From Bacteroidota bacterium (lineage in GTDB: Bacteria; Bacteroidota; Bacteroidia; Bacteroidales; FEN-979), in assembly GCA_026391805.1 (NCBI GenBank), contig JAPLDJ010000009.1, positions 62,001-126,000 on the forward strand: 64,000 bases of DNA, read 5' to 3'. Under the pieces are notes generated by a model. It was not told the origin of the DNA. It made no database searches and saw only the letters and a program-made list of their open reading frames with translations. Both the position numbers and the translations under genes were made by a program. This document shows, piece by piece, positions 25,024 through 36,022 of the stretch. Every line of letters begins with the position of its first letter. The stretch's first letter is position 1.

Positions 25024-25638
25024 ATGCAAAACAAGATCAGATTTTCAGCCACACTGTTTCTCCTGCTCACCTTCATGGTTTTTTCCAACCGGTGCGGAGT
25101 CGTACAGCAGACACAACAAATGGCAAACCTTGTCAACTGCGACTTCCGGATCGCATCCGTCCAGAACCTTATGCTGGCCGGGGTCAACATCCAGAATGTT
25201 CAGAGCCTGAAAAGCCTGAACCTCATGGATGCGGCGAAGATCATGACGGCGGTTGCCGGCAGTTCATTCCCGCTGACTTTCCAGCTGAACATCGAAGGGA
25301 AAAACCCCAACTCCTCCCCTGCCGGAATGAACAAGATGATGTGGATCCTCCTGATCGACAACATCCAGATGACCTCCGGTAGCGTGAATAACCGTTTTAC
25401 GATACCGCCCAACAACGGAACGGCAAACATCCCCCTCCAGATCAACATCAACCTGAAACAGGTGCTCCAGGGAAAATCGCTTGATGCAATCGCAAACTTC
25501 GCCTTCAACCTGGCAGGCGTCGGCAACAAGCCCACCCGCATTACGGCAAAGATCCAGCCCACGATCATGATCGGAAATACTCCGCTGACCTATCCTGGAT
25601 ATATTACCATCAATACTGAGTTTTCGGGACCACACTGA
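25024..25638 (+). CDS. Secreted or lipid-anchored LEA-14-like protein
   Basis: 204 residues. The N-terminus MQNKIRFSATLFLLLTFMVFSNRCG is a signal; the Cys at about 25 could be a relaxed lipobox cysteine. The mature part is beta-rich with alternating hydrophobics (FRIASVQNLMLAGVNIQNVQ, ANIPLQININLKQVLQGK, GYITINTEF), resembling LEA type 2/water-stress beta-sandwich proteins. Length and the own promoter at 24993 support a real gene. Function unknown. Confidence 0.72.
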   Translation: MQNKIRFSATLFLLLTFMVFSNRCGVVQQTQQMANLVNCDFRIASVQNLMLAGVNIQNVQSLKSLNLMDAAKIMTAVAGSSFPLTFQLNIEGKNPNSSPAGMNKMMWILLIDNIQMTSGSVNNRFTIPPNNGTANIPLQININLKQVLQGKSLDAIANFAFNLAGVGNKPTRITAKIQPTIMIGNTPLTYPGYITINTEFSGPH

Positions 25639-25649
25639 GGAACGAAGGA

Positions 25650-25826
25650 TGAATTCACCTCACCCCCCAGCCCCCTCTCCTGAAGGCGAGGGGGAGAACG
25701 ATTGTTTATATTAACTGGGATAATTAAAAAAGTCAGAAGAACAACAATCAAGAGTTGAAGAAGGATAATGGAGCCCATTCTCCTTCAGGAGAAGGGGTTT
25801 GGGGATGAAGTGCATTGGCACATCGC
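25650..25826. repeat. Palindromic CTCCTGAAGG(A/C)GAG element, two inverted copies
   Basis: CCCCCTCTCCTGAAGGCGAGGGGGAG (25671-25696) and, in reverse, TTCTCCTTCAGGAGAAGG (25779-25797) followed by GGTTTGGGGATGAAGTGCA, bracket a short stretch without a gene. The same element occurs at 28655-28695, 41352-41398, 51525-51612 and 52076-52115. Confidence 0.88.
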
Positions 25827-26990
25827 TCATCGTGCACCGTGCGCCGTAAACCGCAACACCACCAGCCCCCCGATCGCTGAAAGCAACGACCCGCAGATCA
25901 CGGCGAGTTTGGCGGTGTCGGCCAGGATCTCATGCTGAAAGGAAAGAGTTGTTATAAAGATCGACATGGTGAACCCGATACCGGCAACCATTCCCAGACC
26001 GGTCATCATTTTCCAGTTTACATCTTTCGGCATCGGGCTTATTCCTGTTTTCACCATCAGCCACGAGGAGAAAACAATTCCGAGGGGTTTGCCGATAAAA
26101 AGCCCGAGAATTACACCGGCCGAAAGTGTCGATACCAGGTTTCCTGCAAGGTCGAGTGAAAGCGGAATGGCGGTATTTGCAAGTGCGAAGACCGGCAAAA
26201 TGACGTAGGATACGATCTTTGTCAACCTGTGTTCCAGGATTTCACCGGACGGTAATGGTATCGTCAATGCAAGGAGAACACCGGCAATGGTGGGGTGGAT
26301 ACCGGAATGCAGTACGAAATACCACAATACCAGTCCAGGCAGCAGGTATGCCCAGAGTGTGCGAACCTTATAAAAATTCAGTGCGATCAGCAGCGCCAAT
26401 GTCCCGAGTGCACCAAGAAGCATCCAGATGTGCAGTGTTCCTGCATAGAAAGTGGTAAGGATCAGGATGGCACCGAGATCATCAATGATCGCCAGCGCCA
26501 TCAGGAAGATCACAAGAGGGAAAGGAACCCGTTTCCCGAGAAGCGAAAGGATGCCCAGTGAGAATGCAATGTCGGTGGCTGTGGGGATGGCCCATCCGTG
26601 CAGAACCTCCGGGTTGGACAGATTAAACCCAATGTATATGAGGGCCGGGAATATCATCCCGCAGGCCGCTGCAATGACGGGAAGCAGGGCCTTACGGGGA
26701 CGCGACAGTTCTCCCTTGATCAGTTCACGCTTGATCTCGAGTCCGACCAGCAGGAAAAAAACCGGCATCAGTCCGTCGTTGATCCATTCAACCACATTCA
26801 GATGAAAGAAGGGAATCCCCGGGTCTGCCTTCCAGAATGCCAGGTAGGACGGGGCAATGCTCAGGTTGCTGACGACAAGTGAGATGATGGTAACCGCCAG
26901 CAGCAGGATCCCGGACAGCATTCCTTCGGCTGCGAGTGACCGGATCGGGTCGATCAGTAATTTACGGATGTGTTTAGTACCTGGTCTCAT
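25827..26990 (-). CDS. nhaA: Na+/H+ antiporter NhaA
   Basis: 387 residues, family length, about 12 helices. NhaA marks: VEWINDGLMPVFFLLVGLEIKREL, GWAIPTATDIAFSLGILSLLG (ion-binding aspartates in helix V), and LAIIDDLGAILILTTFY, followed by HPTIAGVLLALTIP and LFIGKPLGI. It exchanges cytoplasmic Na+ for protons. It starts 6 bases after the stop of the CNNM/CBS gene, so the two are probably one transcript. Confidence 0.97.
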   Translation of the reverse strand: MRPGTKHIRKLLIDPIRSLAAEGMLSGILLLAVTIISLVVSNLSIAPSYLAFWKADPGIPFFHLNVVEWINDGLMPVFFLLVGLEIKRELIKGELSRPRKALLPVIAAACGMIFPALIYIGFNLSNPEVLHGWAIPTATDIAFSLGILSLLGKRVPFPLVIFLMALAIIDDLGAILILTTFYAGTLHIWMLLGALGTLALLIALNFYKVRTLWAYLLPGLVLWYFVLHSGIHPTIAGVLLALTIPLPSGEILEHRLTKIVSYVILPVFALANTAIPLSLDLAGNLVSTLSAGVILGLFIGKPLGIVFSSWLMVKTGISPMPKDVNWKMMTGLGMVAGIGFTMSIFITTLSFQHEILADTAKLAVICGSLLSAIGGLVVLRFTAHGAR

Positions 26991-26996
26991 GGGATT

Positions 26997-28274
26997 TCAG
27001 GATCCCAGTTTGGTTAGCAGGATCTTGTCAATGCGGTTCCTGTCCATGTCGACGATCTCGAACCGGTATCCTCCCCAGGTAAAGGAATCGCCTGTCTTCG
27101 GGATCTCCCTGAGCTGGTGGATCACAAATCCTGCAATAGAGTGAAACTGTGCATACGCCGGATCGTAATCTTCCACCTCAAATTCATGGATGAATTCAAA
27201 AAAAGCCAGTTTCCCGTCGATCAGCCAGCTGTCTTCCGACCGCTGGATTACTTCGGGCTCGTCCATGTCGGTGATGTCACCGACAAGACCGTCGAGGATA
27301 TCGTTGAGGGTGATGATGCCTTCCACAGATCCGAACTCGTCCACCACGACACCGCAATGGATGCGTGTTTCCTTGAACTTCTCAAGCACCTGGTAGGCTT
27401 TCTTGTCGCCGGGTACGATATTCACCTCCCGGACGTATTTCTTCAGCTCTAGGTCCGGATCTTTGAGCATGGCGATGAGCAGGTCCTTTGCATAGATGAT
27501 CCCGACTACATTATCGAGTTCCTTTTCACAAAGCGGGTAGATCGAATGGGAGCTTCCCGTGATGATCTTCAGGTTGTCGTCGTTGGAATCTTCGGTGTTC
27601 AGCCAGACAATGTCGTTGCGGTGTGTCATCAGTGCCCCGATGCGCTGGTCGCCGAGGTGGAATACGCGTTCGACAATGTCCTGTTCGATCTCCTGGATCT
27701 CTCCTACTTCTGTACCTTCTTCCAGCAGCGCCCTGATCTCTTCTTCGGTGACCTGCGAATCGGTCTTTCGCTTGATCCCGAAAATCTTCACAATAAAATC
27801 GGTGGTAACACTCAATAACCAGACAAACGGCGTCAGGATCTTCGATAACAGGAACATCGGCCTGGCGATCGCCATGGCAATGCTTTCGGGGTTGGTCATC
27901 CCCATCCTTTTCGGAACCAGTTCGCCGGCGATGATGGAAAAGAAGGTGATGAGAAAGATGACGACAACCAACGCAATCTGATGCGTGTAGGAGGTCATGC
28001 CCAGGCTCTGCAGCTGCATGTCAAAAGCATCCGTTATCCCTGAACCGCCCAATACCCCGATCAGGATGGCGATCAGTGTGATGCCGACCTGGATCGTGGA
28101 AAGGAACCGGTTCGGCAATTCGGCCAGTTCCAGCACCAGCTTCGCTTTCCGGTTTCCCCTGCGCATGAGCTCTTCCAGCCGGGATTTCCGGGAAGAAACT
28201 ATAGCGATCTCCGACATCGCAAAGAGTCCGTTCAGGATGATGAGAAAAATAAGGATGAAGATCTGTGCCGCCAT
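26997..28274 (-). CDS. CNNM/CBS/CorC_HlyC domain membrane protein (hemolysin C family)
   Basis: 425 residues. The N-terminal CNNM (DUF21) membrane domain (about 1-190) has FAMSEIAIVSSRKSRLEELM, IQVGITLIAILIGVLGG and IAGELVPKRMGM. A CBS pair follows (about 205-330; VFHLGDQRIGALMTHRNDIV, VVDEFGSVEGIITLNDIL), then the C-terminal CorC_HlyC domain (about 345-420; VEDYDPAYAQFHSIAGFVI). Members act in divalent-cation (Mg/Co) homeostasis; the hemolysin name is historical. Likely co-transcribed with nhaA, suggesting an ion-homeostasis unit. Confidence 0.93.
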   Translation of the reverse strand: MAAQIFILIFLIILNGLFAMSEIAIVSSRKSRLEELMRRGNRKAKLVLELAELPNRFLSTIQVGITLIAILIGVLGGSGITDAFDMQLQSLGMTSYTHQIALVVVIFLITFFSIIAGELVPKRMGMTNPESIAMAIARPMFLLSKILTPFVWLLSVTTDFIVKIFGIKRKTDSQVTEEEIRALLEEGTEVGEIQEIEQDIVERVFHLGDQRIGALMTHRNDIVWLNTEDSNDDNLKIITGSSHSIYPLCEKELDNVVGIIYAKDLLIAMLKDPDLELKKYVREVNIVPGDKKAYQVLEKFKETRIHCGVVVDEFGSVEGIITLNDILDGLVGDITDMDEPEVIQRSEDSWLIDGKLAFFEFIHEFEVEDYDPAYAQFHSIAGFVIHQLREIPKTGDSFTWGGYRFEIVDMDRNRIDKILLTKLGS

Positions 28275-28344
28275 TTCAACAATAAGCTTTTTGTTTATCC
28301 GGGAAAAGGTCCCGGGATATTTCCGCCAGCGAAAGTACTAAAAA

Positions 28345-28608
28345 TCAGGGGATGATCCAAAAGAGAGCTGTTCCCTGCCGGAGCGACCGTACCAGCGCCA
28401 CCAGTGAAACCAGTGCCCAGATCCCTTCCAGGATAATGAAAGGCAGGTAATGAAGAAAGACGGATGCCAGGCAGGCCAGGCCTGAACCAGCAAGGTTCAG
28501 CACCAGGTACAAGGGGCTGTTCAGACGCAGAACAGCAATAAGGTTGAGAAAGAATGCCAGCAGCAGCAGGAATACACCCGTGAAGCCGATGAGGTCAGTT
28601 ATGGTCAT
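28345..28608 (-). CDS. Small membrane protein of the CBU_0592 type
   Basis: 87 residues from ATG 28608 (the frame opens upstream, but MTITDLIGFTGVFLLLLAFF fits the family start). Three hydrophobic helices with LNLAGSGLACLASVFLHYLP and the ending FIILEGIWALVSLVALVR agree with the CBU_0592-like family of unknown function. It lies 70 bases before the CNNM gene on the same strand. Confidence 0.78.
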   Translation of the reverse strand: MTITDLIGFTGVFLLLLAFFLNLIAVLRLNSPLYLVLNLAGSGLACLASVFLHYLPFIILEGIWALVSLVALVRSLRQGTALFWIIP

Positions 28609-28644
28609 GATGATCTTGTTATTGAAGTTCAAATGTAAGGATTT

Positions 28645-28843
28645 GCGTTACATGATGCACCTCATCCCCCAACCCCTTCTCCTGAAGGAGAAGGGGAGCC
28701 ATTTCCCATTTTCAATTTTCAATCTTCCATCCTCCATCCTCAATCCTCCGACTTACGACATCATTATCATTTTTCATTTACAGAATAAACGAAGATTACT
28801 AACTTTATCAACTTTAAAAACTCTACAAACTTTATAAACTGAC
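28645..28843. repeat. Block of intergenic repeat words
   Basis: CCTTCTCCTGAAGGAGAAGG palindrome (28676-28695), CTTCCATCCTCCATCCTC (28724-28741), and AACTTTATCAACTTT...ACAAACTTTATAAACT (28800-28839) ending 4 bases before the cutC ATG. No gene seen. Confidence 0.85.
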
Positions 28844-29599
28844 ATGATCTTAGAAGCTTGCGTAAACTCAGCCCTTTCCGCACTTGAAGCACAGAAAGGC
28901 GGCGCCGACAGGGTTGAACTCTGTGAGAACATGGCCGATGGAGGTTGCACGCCTTCGGCTGGTGCGATTGAATTTGCACGGAAGCACCTCGACATTGGCC
29001 TGTTCGTGATGATCCGTCCGAGGGGTGCTGATTTCCTTTACAACAATGAAGAAATGAAAATCATGAAGGAGGATGTGGCCATGGCGAAGGAACTGGGAGC
29101 CGATGGCGTTGTCTTCGGAATTTTAAAGCCTGACGGAAGCATCGATTCCGAACGGATGGGACAGCTTGCAGAACTTGCCCGCCCGATGGGGATCACCTGC
29201 CACCGCGCCTTCGACATGACGCGTGATCCCTTCGAAGCGCTCGACGATCTGATCCGGCTCGGCATCGACCGGATCCTCACCTCCGGTCAGAGCGACAGCG
29301 CCCTGCTCGGAGCACCGCTGATCCGGGAACTGATCCGGAAAGCTGAAGGAAGAATTATTTTAATGCCCGGCCACGGGATCAAGGAGAACAACCTGGAACA
29401 GGCCATCCGCGAAACCGGCGCCGGTGAATTCCATCTCTACCTGACAAAGAACCGTCCTTCTGAAATGAAATTCCACCGCGAAGGCGTCAAAATGGGGAAA
29501 CCGGAGCTTTCGGAGTACGACAGCGTGATCGTCGATGCAGAGAAGATCAGGAACGCAAAAGCGATAATGCGGGAATTCGGAATACGGAATGCGAGATAA
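28844..29599 (+). CDS. cutC: Copper homeostasis protein CutC
   Basis: 251 residues, a TIM-barrel protein. The family signature is clear: EACVNSALSALEAQKGGADR then VELCENMADGGCTPS, MIRPRGADFLY, GADGVVFGIL, ITCHRAFDMTRDP and GIDRILTSGQSDSAL. The physiological role is debated (copper binding or handling); cytoplasmic. The start lies directly behind an AACTTTATAAACT repeat word, and the 3' end reads into ATTGAAAATTGATAATT repeats. Confidence 0.95.
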   Translation: MILEACVNSALSALEAQKGGADRVELCENMADGGCTPSAGAIEFARKHLDIGLFVMIRPRGADFLYNNEEMKIMKEDVAMAKELGADGVVFGILKPDGSIDSERMGQLAELARPMGITCHRAFDMTRDPFEALDDLIRLGIDRILTSGQSDSALLGAPLIRELIRKAEGRIILMPGHGIKENNLEQAIRETGAGEFHLYLTKNRPSEMKFHREGVKMGKPELSEYDSVIVDAEKIRNAKAIMREFGIRNAR

Positions 29600-32952
<3,353 letters not shown>

Positions 32953-33062
32953 AATTTCATCATGCTCTCTGTGTAACTCTGTGTCTTCTCCGTGAACCTC
33001 CGTGTAATAAATTTTTTGTTACACAGAGAACCACAGAGTAGACACAGAGGCTCACAGAGGAC
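32953..33062. repeat. CTCTGTG/CACAGAG inverted repeat element
   Basis: CTCTGTGTAACTCTGTGTC and CCGTGAACCTCCGTGTAA, then after a T-rich loop ACACAGAGAACCACAGAG and GGCTCACAGAG: a long imperfect hairpin, second copy of the element at 2973-3076, placed between the GH2 and kinase genes. Confidence 0.85.
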
Positions 33063-33111
33063 ATTTAATGAAGACCGATAGATTTTTAAAAAGAAGAAAC
33101 CAATAATTAAG

Positions 33112-34221
33112 ATGGCTGAGGTTGATCATTTGAAACTGAAGAACGTCTTTTCCGCTTTCCAGGCAGAAGCCTCCTTCAATTCTGCTTCCCGGATCGGGTC
33201 GGGACATATCAACGACACCTTCCGGATCACGACAGCGGATCCTCGCCAAAGTTATGTCCTCCAGCGGATCAACTCCTCGATCTTTAAAAATATTCCCGGG
33301 CTGATGCGGAACATCGGGATCGTGACAAGGCATCTTGAAAAAAAGATCCTTTCGGGAGATCCAAATGCCGGTTCATTTTCGGTTTTGCGACTGATCCCTG
33401 CGATTGACGGCGAACTTTACTTCCATGATCCGGCCGGTGAATACTGGCGCCTTTACAATTTCATCGAAGGAAGCAGAAGCTACGATATTGTTGAAAGCCC
33501 TGAACTGGCAAGGGAAGGCGGCCGGGCTTTCGGTTTGTTCCAGTATCTCACCTCCGATATCCCGGCAGAAGAACTTGCTGAAACGATCCCTCATTTTCAT
33601 GATCTTGAAAAAAGGCTCAGGAGATTCCATGACACCGTTCAGGAGGATCCTGTGAAGAGGGCAAGAGAGGTTCAGAAAGAGATAGAGTTTATTGAAGAAA
33701 GAGCATCCGGGATGATGCTGATCCGGGAACTGGGAAGCCTGGGGAAGATCCCGCTGCGCGTTACGCACAACGACACCAAGTTCAACAACATCCTTTTCTC
33801 TGACGATAACCGGGCCATGGGGATCGTTGATCTCGATACCGTAATGCCAGGCTACATCCTGTATGATTTCGGCGATGCGATCCGCACCGGGGCCAACCCT
33901 GCGGCGGAAGATGAAAAGGATCTCAGTAAAATCCACATCGACCTTGAACTTTTTGACGCTTACGCAAAAGGCTACCTCGAAACCGCTGGTCACTTTCTCA
34001 ATCCGATTGAAATCAGCCATCTCGCCTTTTCGGCCCGCTTCATGACCTACATCATTGGTTTACGTTTCTTCACCGATCACATCGACGGCGACCGGTATTA
34101 CAAGATCACCTTCCCCGGGCATAATCTTCAACGTGCAAGGGCGCAGTTCAAACTGCTGGAAAGCATGGAGGAGAATGCAGGGAAGATGGAGGAGATCGTA
34201 AAGCAGGCCATTAGCCATTAG
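33112..34221 (+). CDS. nahK: N-acetylhexosamine 1-kinase-like phosphotransferase
   Basis: 369 residues, APH/choline-kinase fold. It closely tracks the remembered Bifidobacterium NahK pattern: GSGHINDTFRI, YVLQRINSSIFKNIPGLMRN, ETIPHFHDLEKR, the catalytic loop LRVTHNDTKFNNILF, VDLDTVMPGYILYDFGDAIR, EDEKDLSKIHIDLELFDAY and FPGHNLQRARAQFKLLESME. NahK makes GlcNAc-1-P or GalNAc-1-P from free N-acetylhexosamines with ATP. Cytoplasmic, no signal. Flanked by beta-galactosidase and beta-hexosaminidase genes that would release such sugars. Symbol assigned by similarity; sugar preference unproven. Confidence 0.82.
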   Translation: MAEVDHLKLKNVFSAFQAEASFNSASRIGSGHINDTFRITTADPRQSYVLQRINSSIFKNIPGLMRNIGIVTRHLEKKILSGDPNAGSFSVLRLIPAIDGELYFHDPAGEYWRLYNFIEGSRSYDIVESPELAREGGRAFGLFQYLTSDIPAEELAETIPHFHDLEKRLRRFHDTVQEDPVKRAREVQKEIEFIEERASGMMLIRELGSLGKIPLRVTHNDTKFNNILFSDDNRAMGIVDLDTVMPGYILYDFGDAIRTGANPAAEDEKDLSKIHIDLELFDAYAKGYLETAGHFLNPIEISHLAFSARFMTYIIGLRFFTDHIDGDRYYKITFPGHNLQRARAQFKLLESMEENAGKMEEIVKQAISH

Positions 34222-34227
34222 CACTTT

Positions 34228-34304
34228 GCATTTCGCATTTCGCATTTCGCATTTCGCATTTCGCATTTCGCATTTCGCATTTCGCATTTCGCATTTCGCA
34301 TTTC
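34228..34304 (+). repeat. VNTR: 11 copies of the 7-mer GCATTTC
   Basis: Eleven perfect copies begin 7 bases after the kinase stop codon, preceded by a degenerate copy GCACTTT (34221-34227). The 7-base period reads through all three frames in turn. Confidence 0.95.
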
Positions 34305-34307
34305 GCA

Positions 34308-34370
34308 CTCTGACGCGTGCCCGGTCAGCTCTAAAATTGGATGTACCAATTTGGCACCTCCAATTTTTCC
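34308..34370. repeat. Direct repeat copy A with internal hairpin
   Basis: CTGACGCGTGCCCGGTCAGC followed by AAATTGGATGTACCAATTTGG and CACCT. The core AAATTGG-atgta-CCAATTT is a 7-bp stem-loop. Copy B is at 34568-34622. Confidence 0.85.
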
Positions 34371-34411
34371 TATCCTCCAAATTCCGCCATCTGACCTCTG
34401 CCATCCCTTTT

Positions 34412-34517
34412 AACCACAATAGGCACAATAGGTCATAATAGGTCCTTCGTGGATTTTTGTGTAATAAAATTTTTGTTTCACAGTGAACCACAGAGAAGAC
34501 ACAGAGGTTCACAGAGA
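34412..34517. repeat. ACCACAATAGGC word and CACAGAG element
   Basis: ACCACAATAGGCACAATAGG (34412-34431; also at 35494-35513 and, in reverse, 1845-1865 and 46290-46312), then a third CACAGAG element (34476-34517). Confidence 0.85.
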
Positions 34518-34567
34518 TCTTTTGCCAAACAGATTTTGAATGCGTTCTTTCTCTTTGCAGGCGTGCG

Positions 34568-34622
34568 TCTCTGACGCGTTCCCGATCTGCCTGAAAATTG
34601 GATGTGCCAGTTTGGCACCTTA
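34568..34622. repeat. Direct repeat copy B with internal hairpin
   Basis: CTGACGCGTTCCCGATCTGC then AAAATTGGATGTGCCAGTTTGG and CACCT; about 85 percent the same as copy A, with the hairpin partly kept. Together with the VNTR and other words it fills the 456-base gap 34222-34677, in which no gene is seen. Confidence 0.85.
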
Positions 34623-34646
34623 AGATGCTGTATCGTCATTTTTATT

Positions 34647-34654
34647 TATTTTTG
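34647..34654 (+). promoter_or_regulatory. -7 element for the DUF3667 gene
   Basis: TATTTTTG matches TAnnTTTG, 23 bases before ATG 34678. Confidence 0.6.
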
Positions 34655-34677
34655 ATCATCGATCGGACAAAGAAAAT

Positions 34678-35430
34678 ATGACGATAACCTGCAAAAATTG
34701 TGGCCATCATTTTGAAGGAAAATTCTGCAGTAACTGCGGACAGGCTTCAAATACCCAAAGGCTTGACTTTCATTTCCTGGGGAAACACGTCCTGAAACAG
34801 CTTCTAACAGTTTTCGACAAGGGCATTTTGTACACCTCCGGGCAACTCATTACCCGGCCCGGAAATTCAATCCGGGAATACATTGACGGGAAGCGTGTCA
34901 GGCATTACGCGCCCCTGGCACTGCTGGTAACGCTGGCCGCCCTGTACGGGGTTCTGTATCACTTTTTTCACATTGTTCCGTTCAATGAAATCACACCAAG
35001 CCCGGCTGAATACAAAAATGTTGATGCCGGGATGATCAACGACTGGCTGGCAACCCATTACTCCCTGGCAACATGCCTGTTATTGCCCGTCTACACGCTG
35101 GGGTCGTTTATCGCCTTCCGGAAACAGGGTTACAATTTCGCCGAACACCTGGTGCTTAATGCATACCTGTCAAGCCAGCGGCTCCTGTTCCGCATAGCCA
35201 CCTTTCCTATATTCCTTGTTTTTAACGGCACAACGTTTATCCGAACCCTGATCTGGCTTTATATCCTTTCGGATGTCATCCTGTTGTCCTGGGGATATTG
35301 CCAGTTCTTTAACCGGCTTAAACCGGCCAAAGCCCTTTTGCTCTCGTTGCTGAGTTACCTGATCTTCTTCAGCTCCATGCTGATCCTGCTTGAAATCACA
35401 TTAATCGTCATCTCAAGATTTTTAGAATAG
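34678..35430 (+). CDS. DUF3667 zinc-ribbon membrane protein
   Basis: 250 residues. An N-terminal zinc ribbon (CKNCGHHFEGKFCSNCGQ, CxxC-x8-CxxC) precedes an amphipathic region (FLGKHVLKQLLTVFDKGILY) with RPGNSIREYIDGKRVRHYAP, the DUF3667 hallmark, and then about five membrane helices. Common in Bacteroidota; function unknown. Own promoter at 34647. Confidence 0.87.
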   Translation: MTITCKNCGHHFEGKFCSNCGQASNTQRLDFHFLGKHVLKQLLTVFDKGILYTSGQLITRPGNSIREYIDGKRVRHYAPLALLVTLAALYGVLYHFFHIVPFNEITPSPAEYKNVDAGMINDWLATHYSLATCLLLPVYTLGSFIAFRKQGYNFAEHLVLNAYLSSQRLLFRIATFPIFLVFNGTTFIRTLIWLYILSDVILLSWGYCQFFNRLKPAKALLLSLLSYLIFFSSMLILLEITLIVISRFLE

Positions 35431-36022
35431 CAAATTAAAGGGTAACGGCATTGGACATTTACGGTTTATAGTTGATGTTTACCGCATGCCTTATTAACCA
35501 CAATAGGCACAGTAGGACACAATAGGGCCTTCATGAAACAAAAAAGCGAAAGGCGAAAAGCGAAGTAGCGAAATGAGTGTGTGCCTGGAGACTAGACGTG
35601 CTGAAAATGGTTGGGCAACGGATAAAATTTGTTGGGCAACCGTTGATCATCCGTTGGGCAACAAATAAAATTTGTTGGGCAACCGTTTTGAGGTGGAATC
35701 TGTTGGTGGAATTATAAGTAATTAACCCCTTGATTTCGCTATTTCGCCTTTCGCTATTTTCTTAATGATCCGACAGGAAAATAAAAAAACGGCTTAAAAT
35801 CCTGGAAATGTTATTTTTAATTATATTTGGTTGATGATATAGAAGTAGTGAGGCATTCGGTTGTCGATCAGAATCCTGTGAGTAAAGTCAATTAATAATG
35901 GCCTAAACCGATAAACAACCACAATGCGTTTACACAATCGTTACCCAACATAATTAAAATGACTTGTAAATGCAATTTATTTTGTGACATAATCCTTATG
36001 TATCACCTAAACAAAAAGCATT
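35431..36022. other. 592-base gap: repeat words, GTTGGGCAAC array, AT-rich leader
   Basis: Holds ACCACAATAGGCACAGTAGG (35494-35513), AAAGCGAAAGGCGAAAAGCG (35542-35562) and its reverse (35731-35758), the GTTGGGCAAC array (35610-35683), and an AT-rich stretch with an inverted GTTACCCAAC copy (35940-35949). No gene or clear promoter; TTTATTTTG near 35968-35976 is one base short of a -7 match. Confidence 0.7.
35610..35683 (+). repeat. Four GTTGGGCAAC copies, 21-22 bases apart
   Basis: Exact copies at 35610, 35631, 35653 and 35674, with spacers GGATAAAATTT, CGTTGATCATCC and AAATAAAATTT. GTTG..CAAC is itself an imperfect palindrome. Related GTTGGGTAAC copies lie at 35940 (inverted) and 37050. Confidence 0.9.

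Noticed and set aside
26997-28274. Hemolysin toxin
   Set aside because: The hemolysin name is historical; the domain order CNNM-CBS-CorC_HlyC indicates ion homeostasis.
34228-34304. CRISPR array
   Set aside because: The units are 7 bp and abut with no spacers. Other tandem words likewise have no unique spacers, and there are no cas genes.
34226-34438. Open frame encoding HFAFRIS repeats
   Set aside because: Simply the 7-bp VNTR read through three frames; no start context or homology.
35610-35683. CRISPR-like array of GTTGGGCAAC
   Set aside because: The 10-bp repeats with 11-12-bp spacers that themselves repeat are too short for CRISPR.
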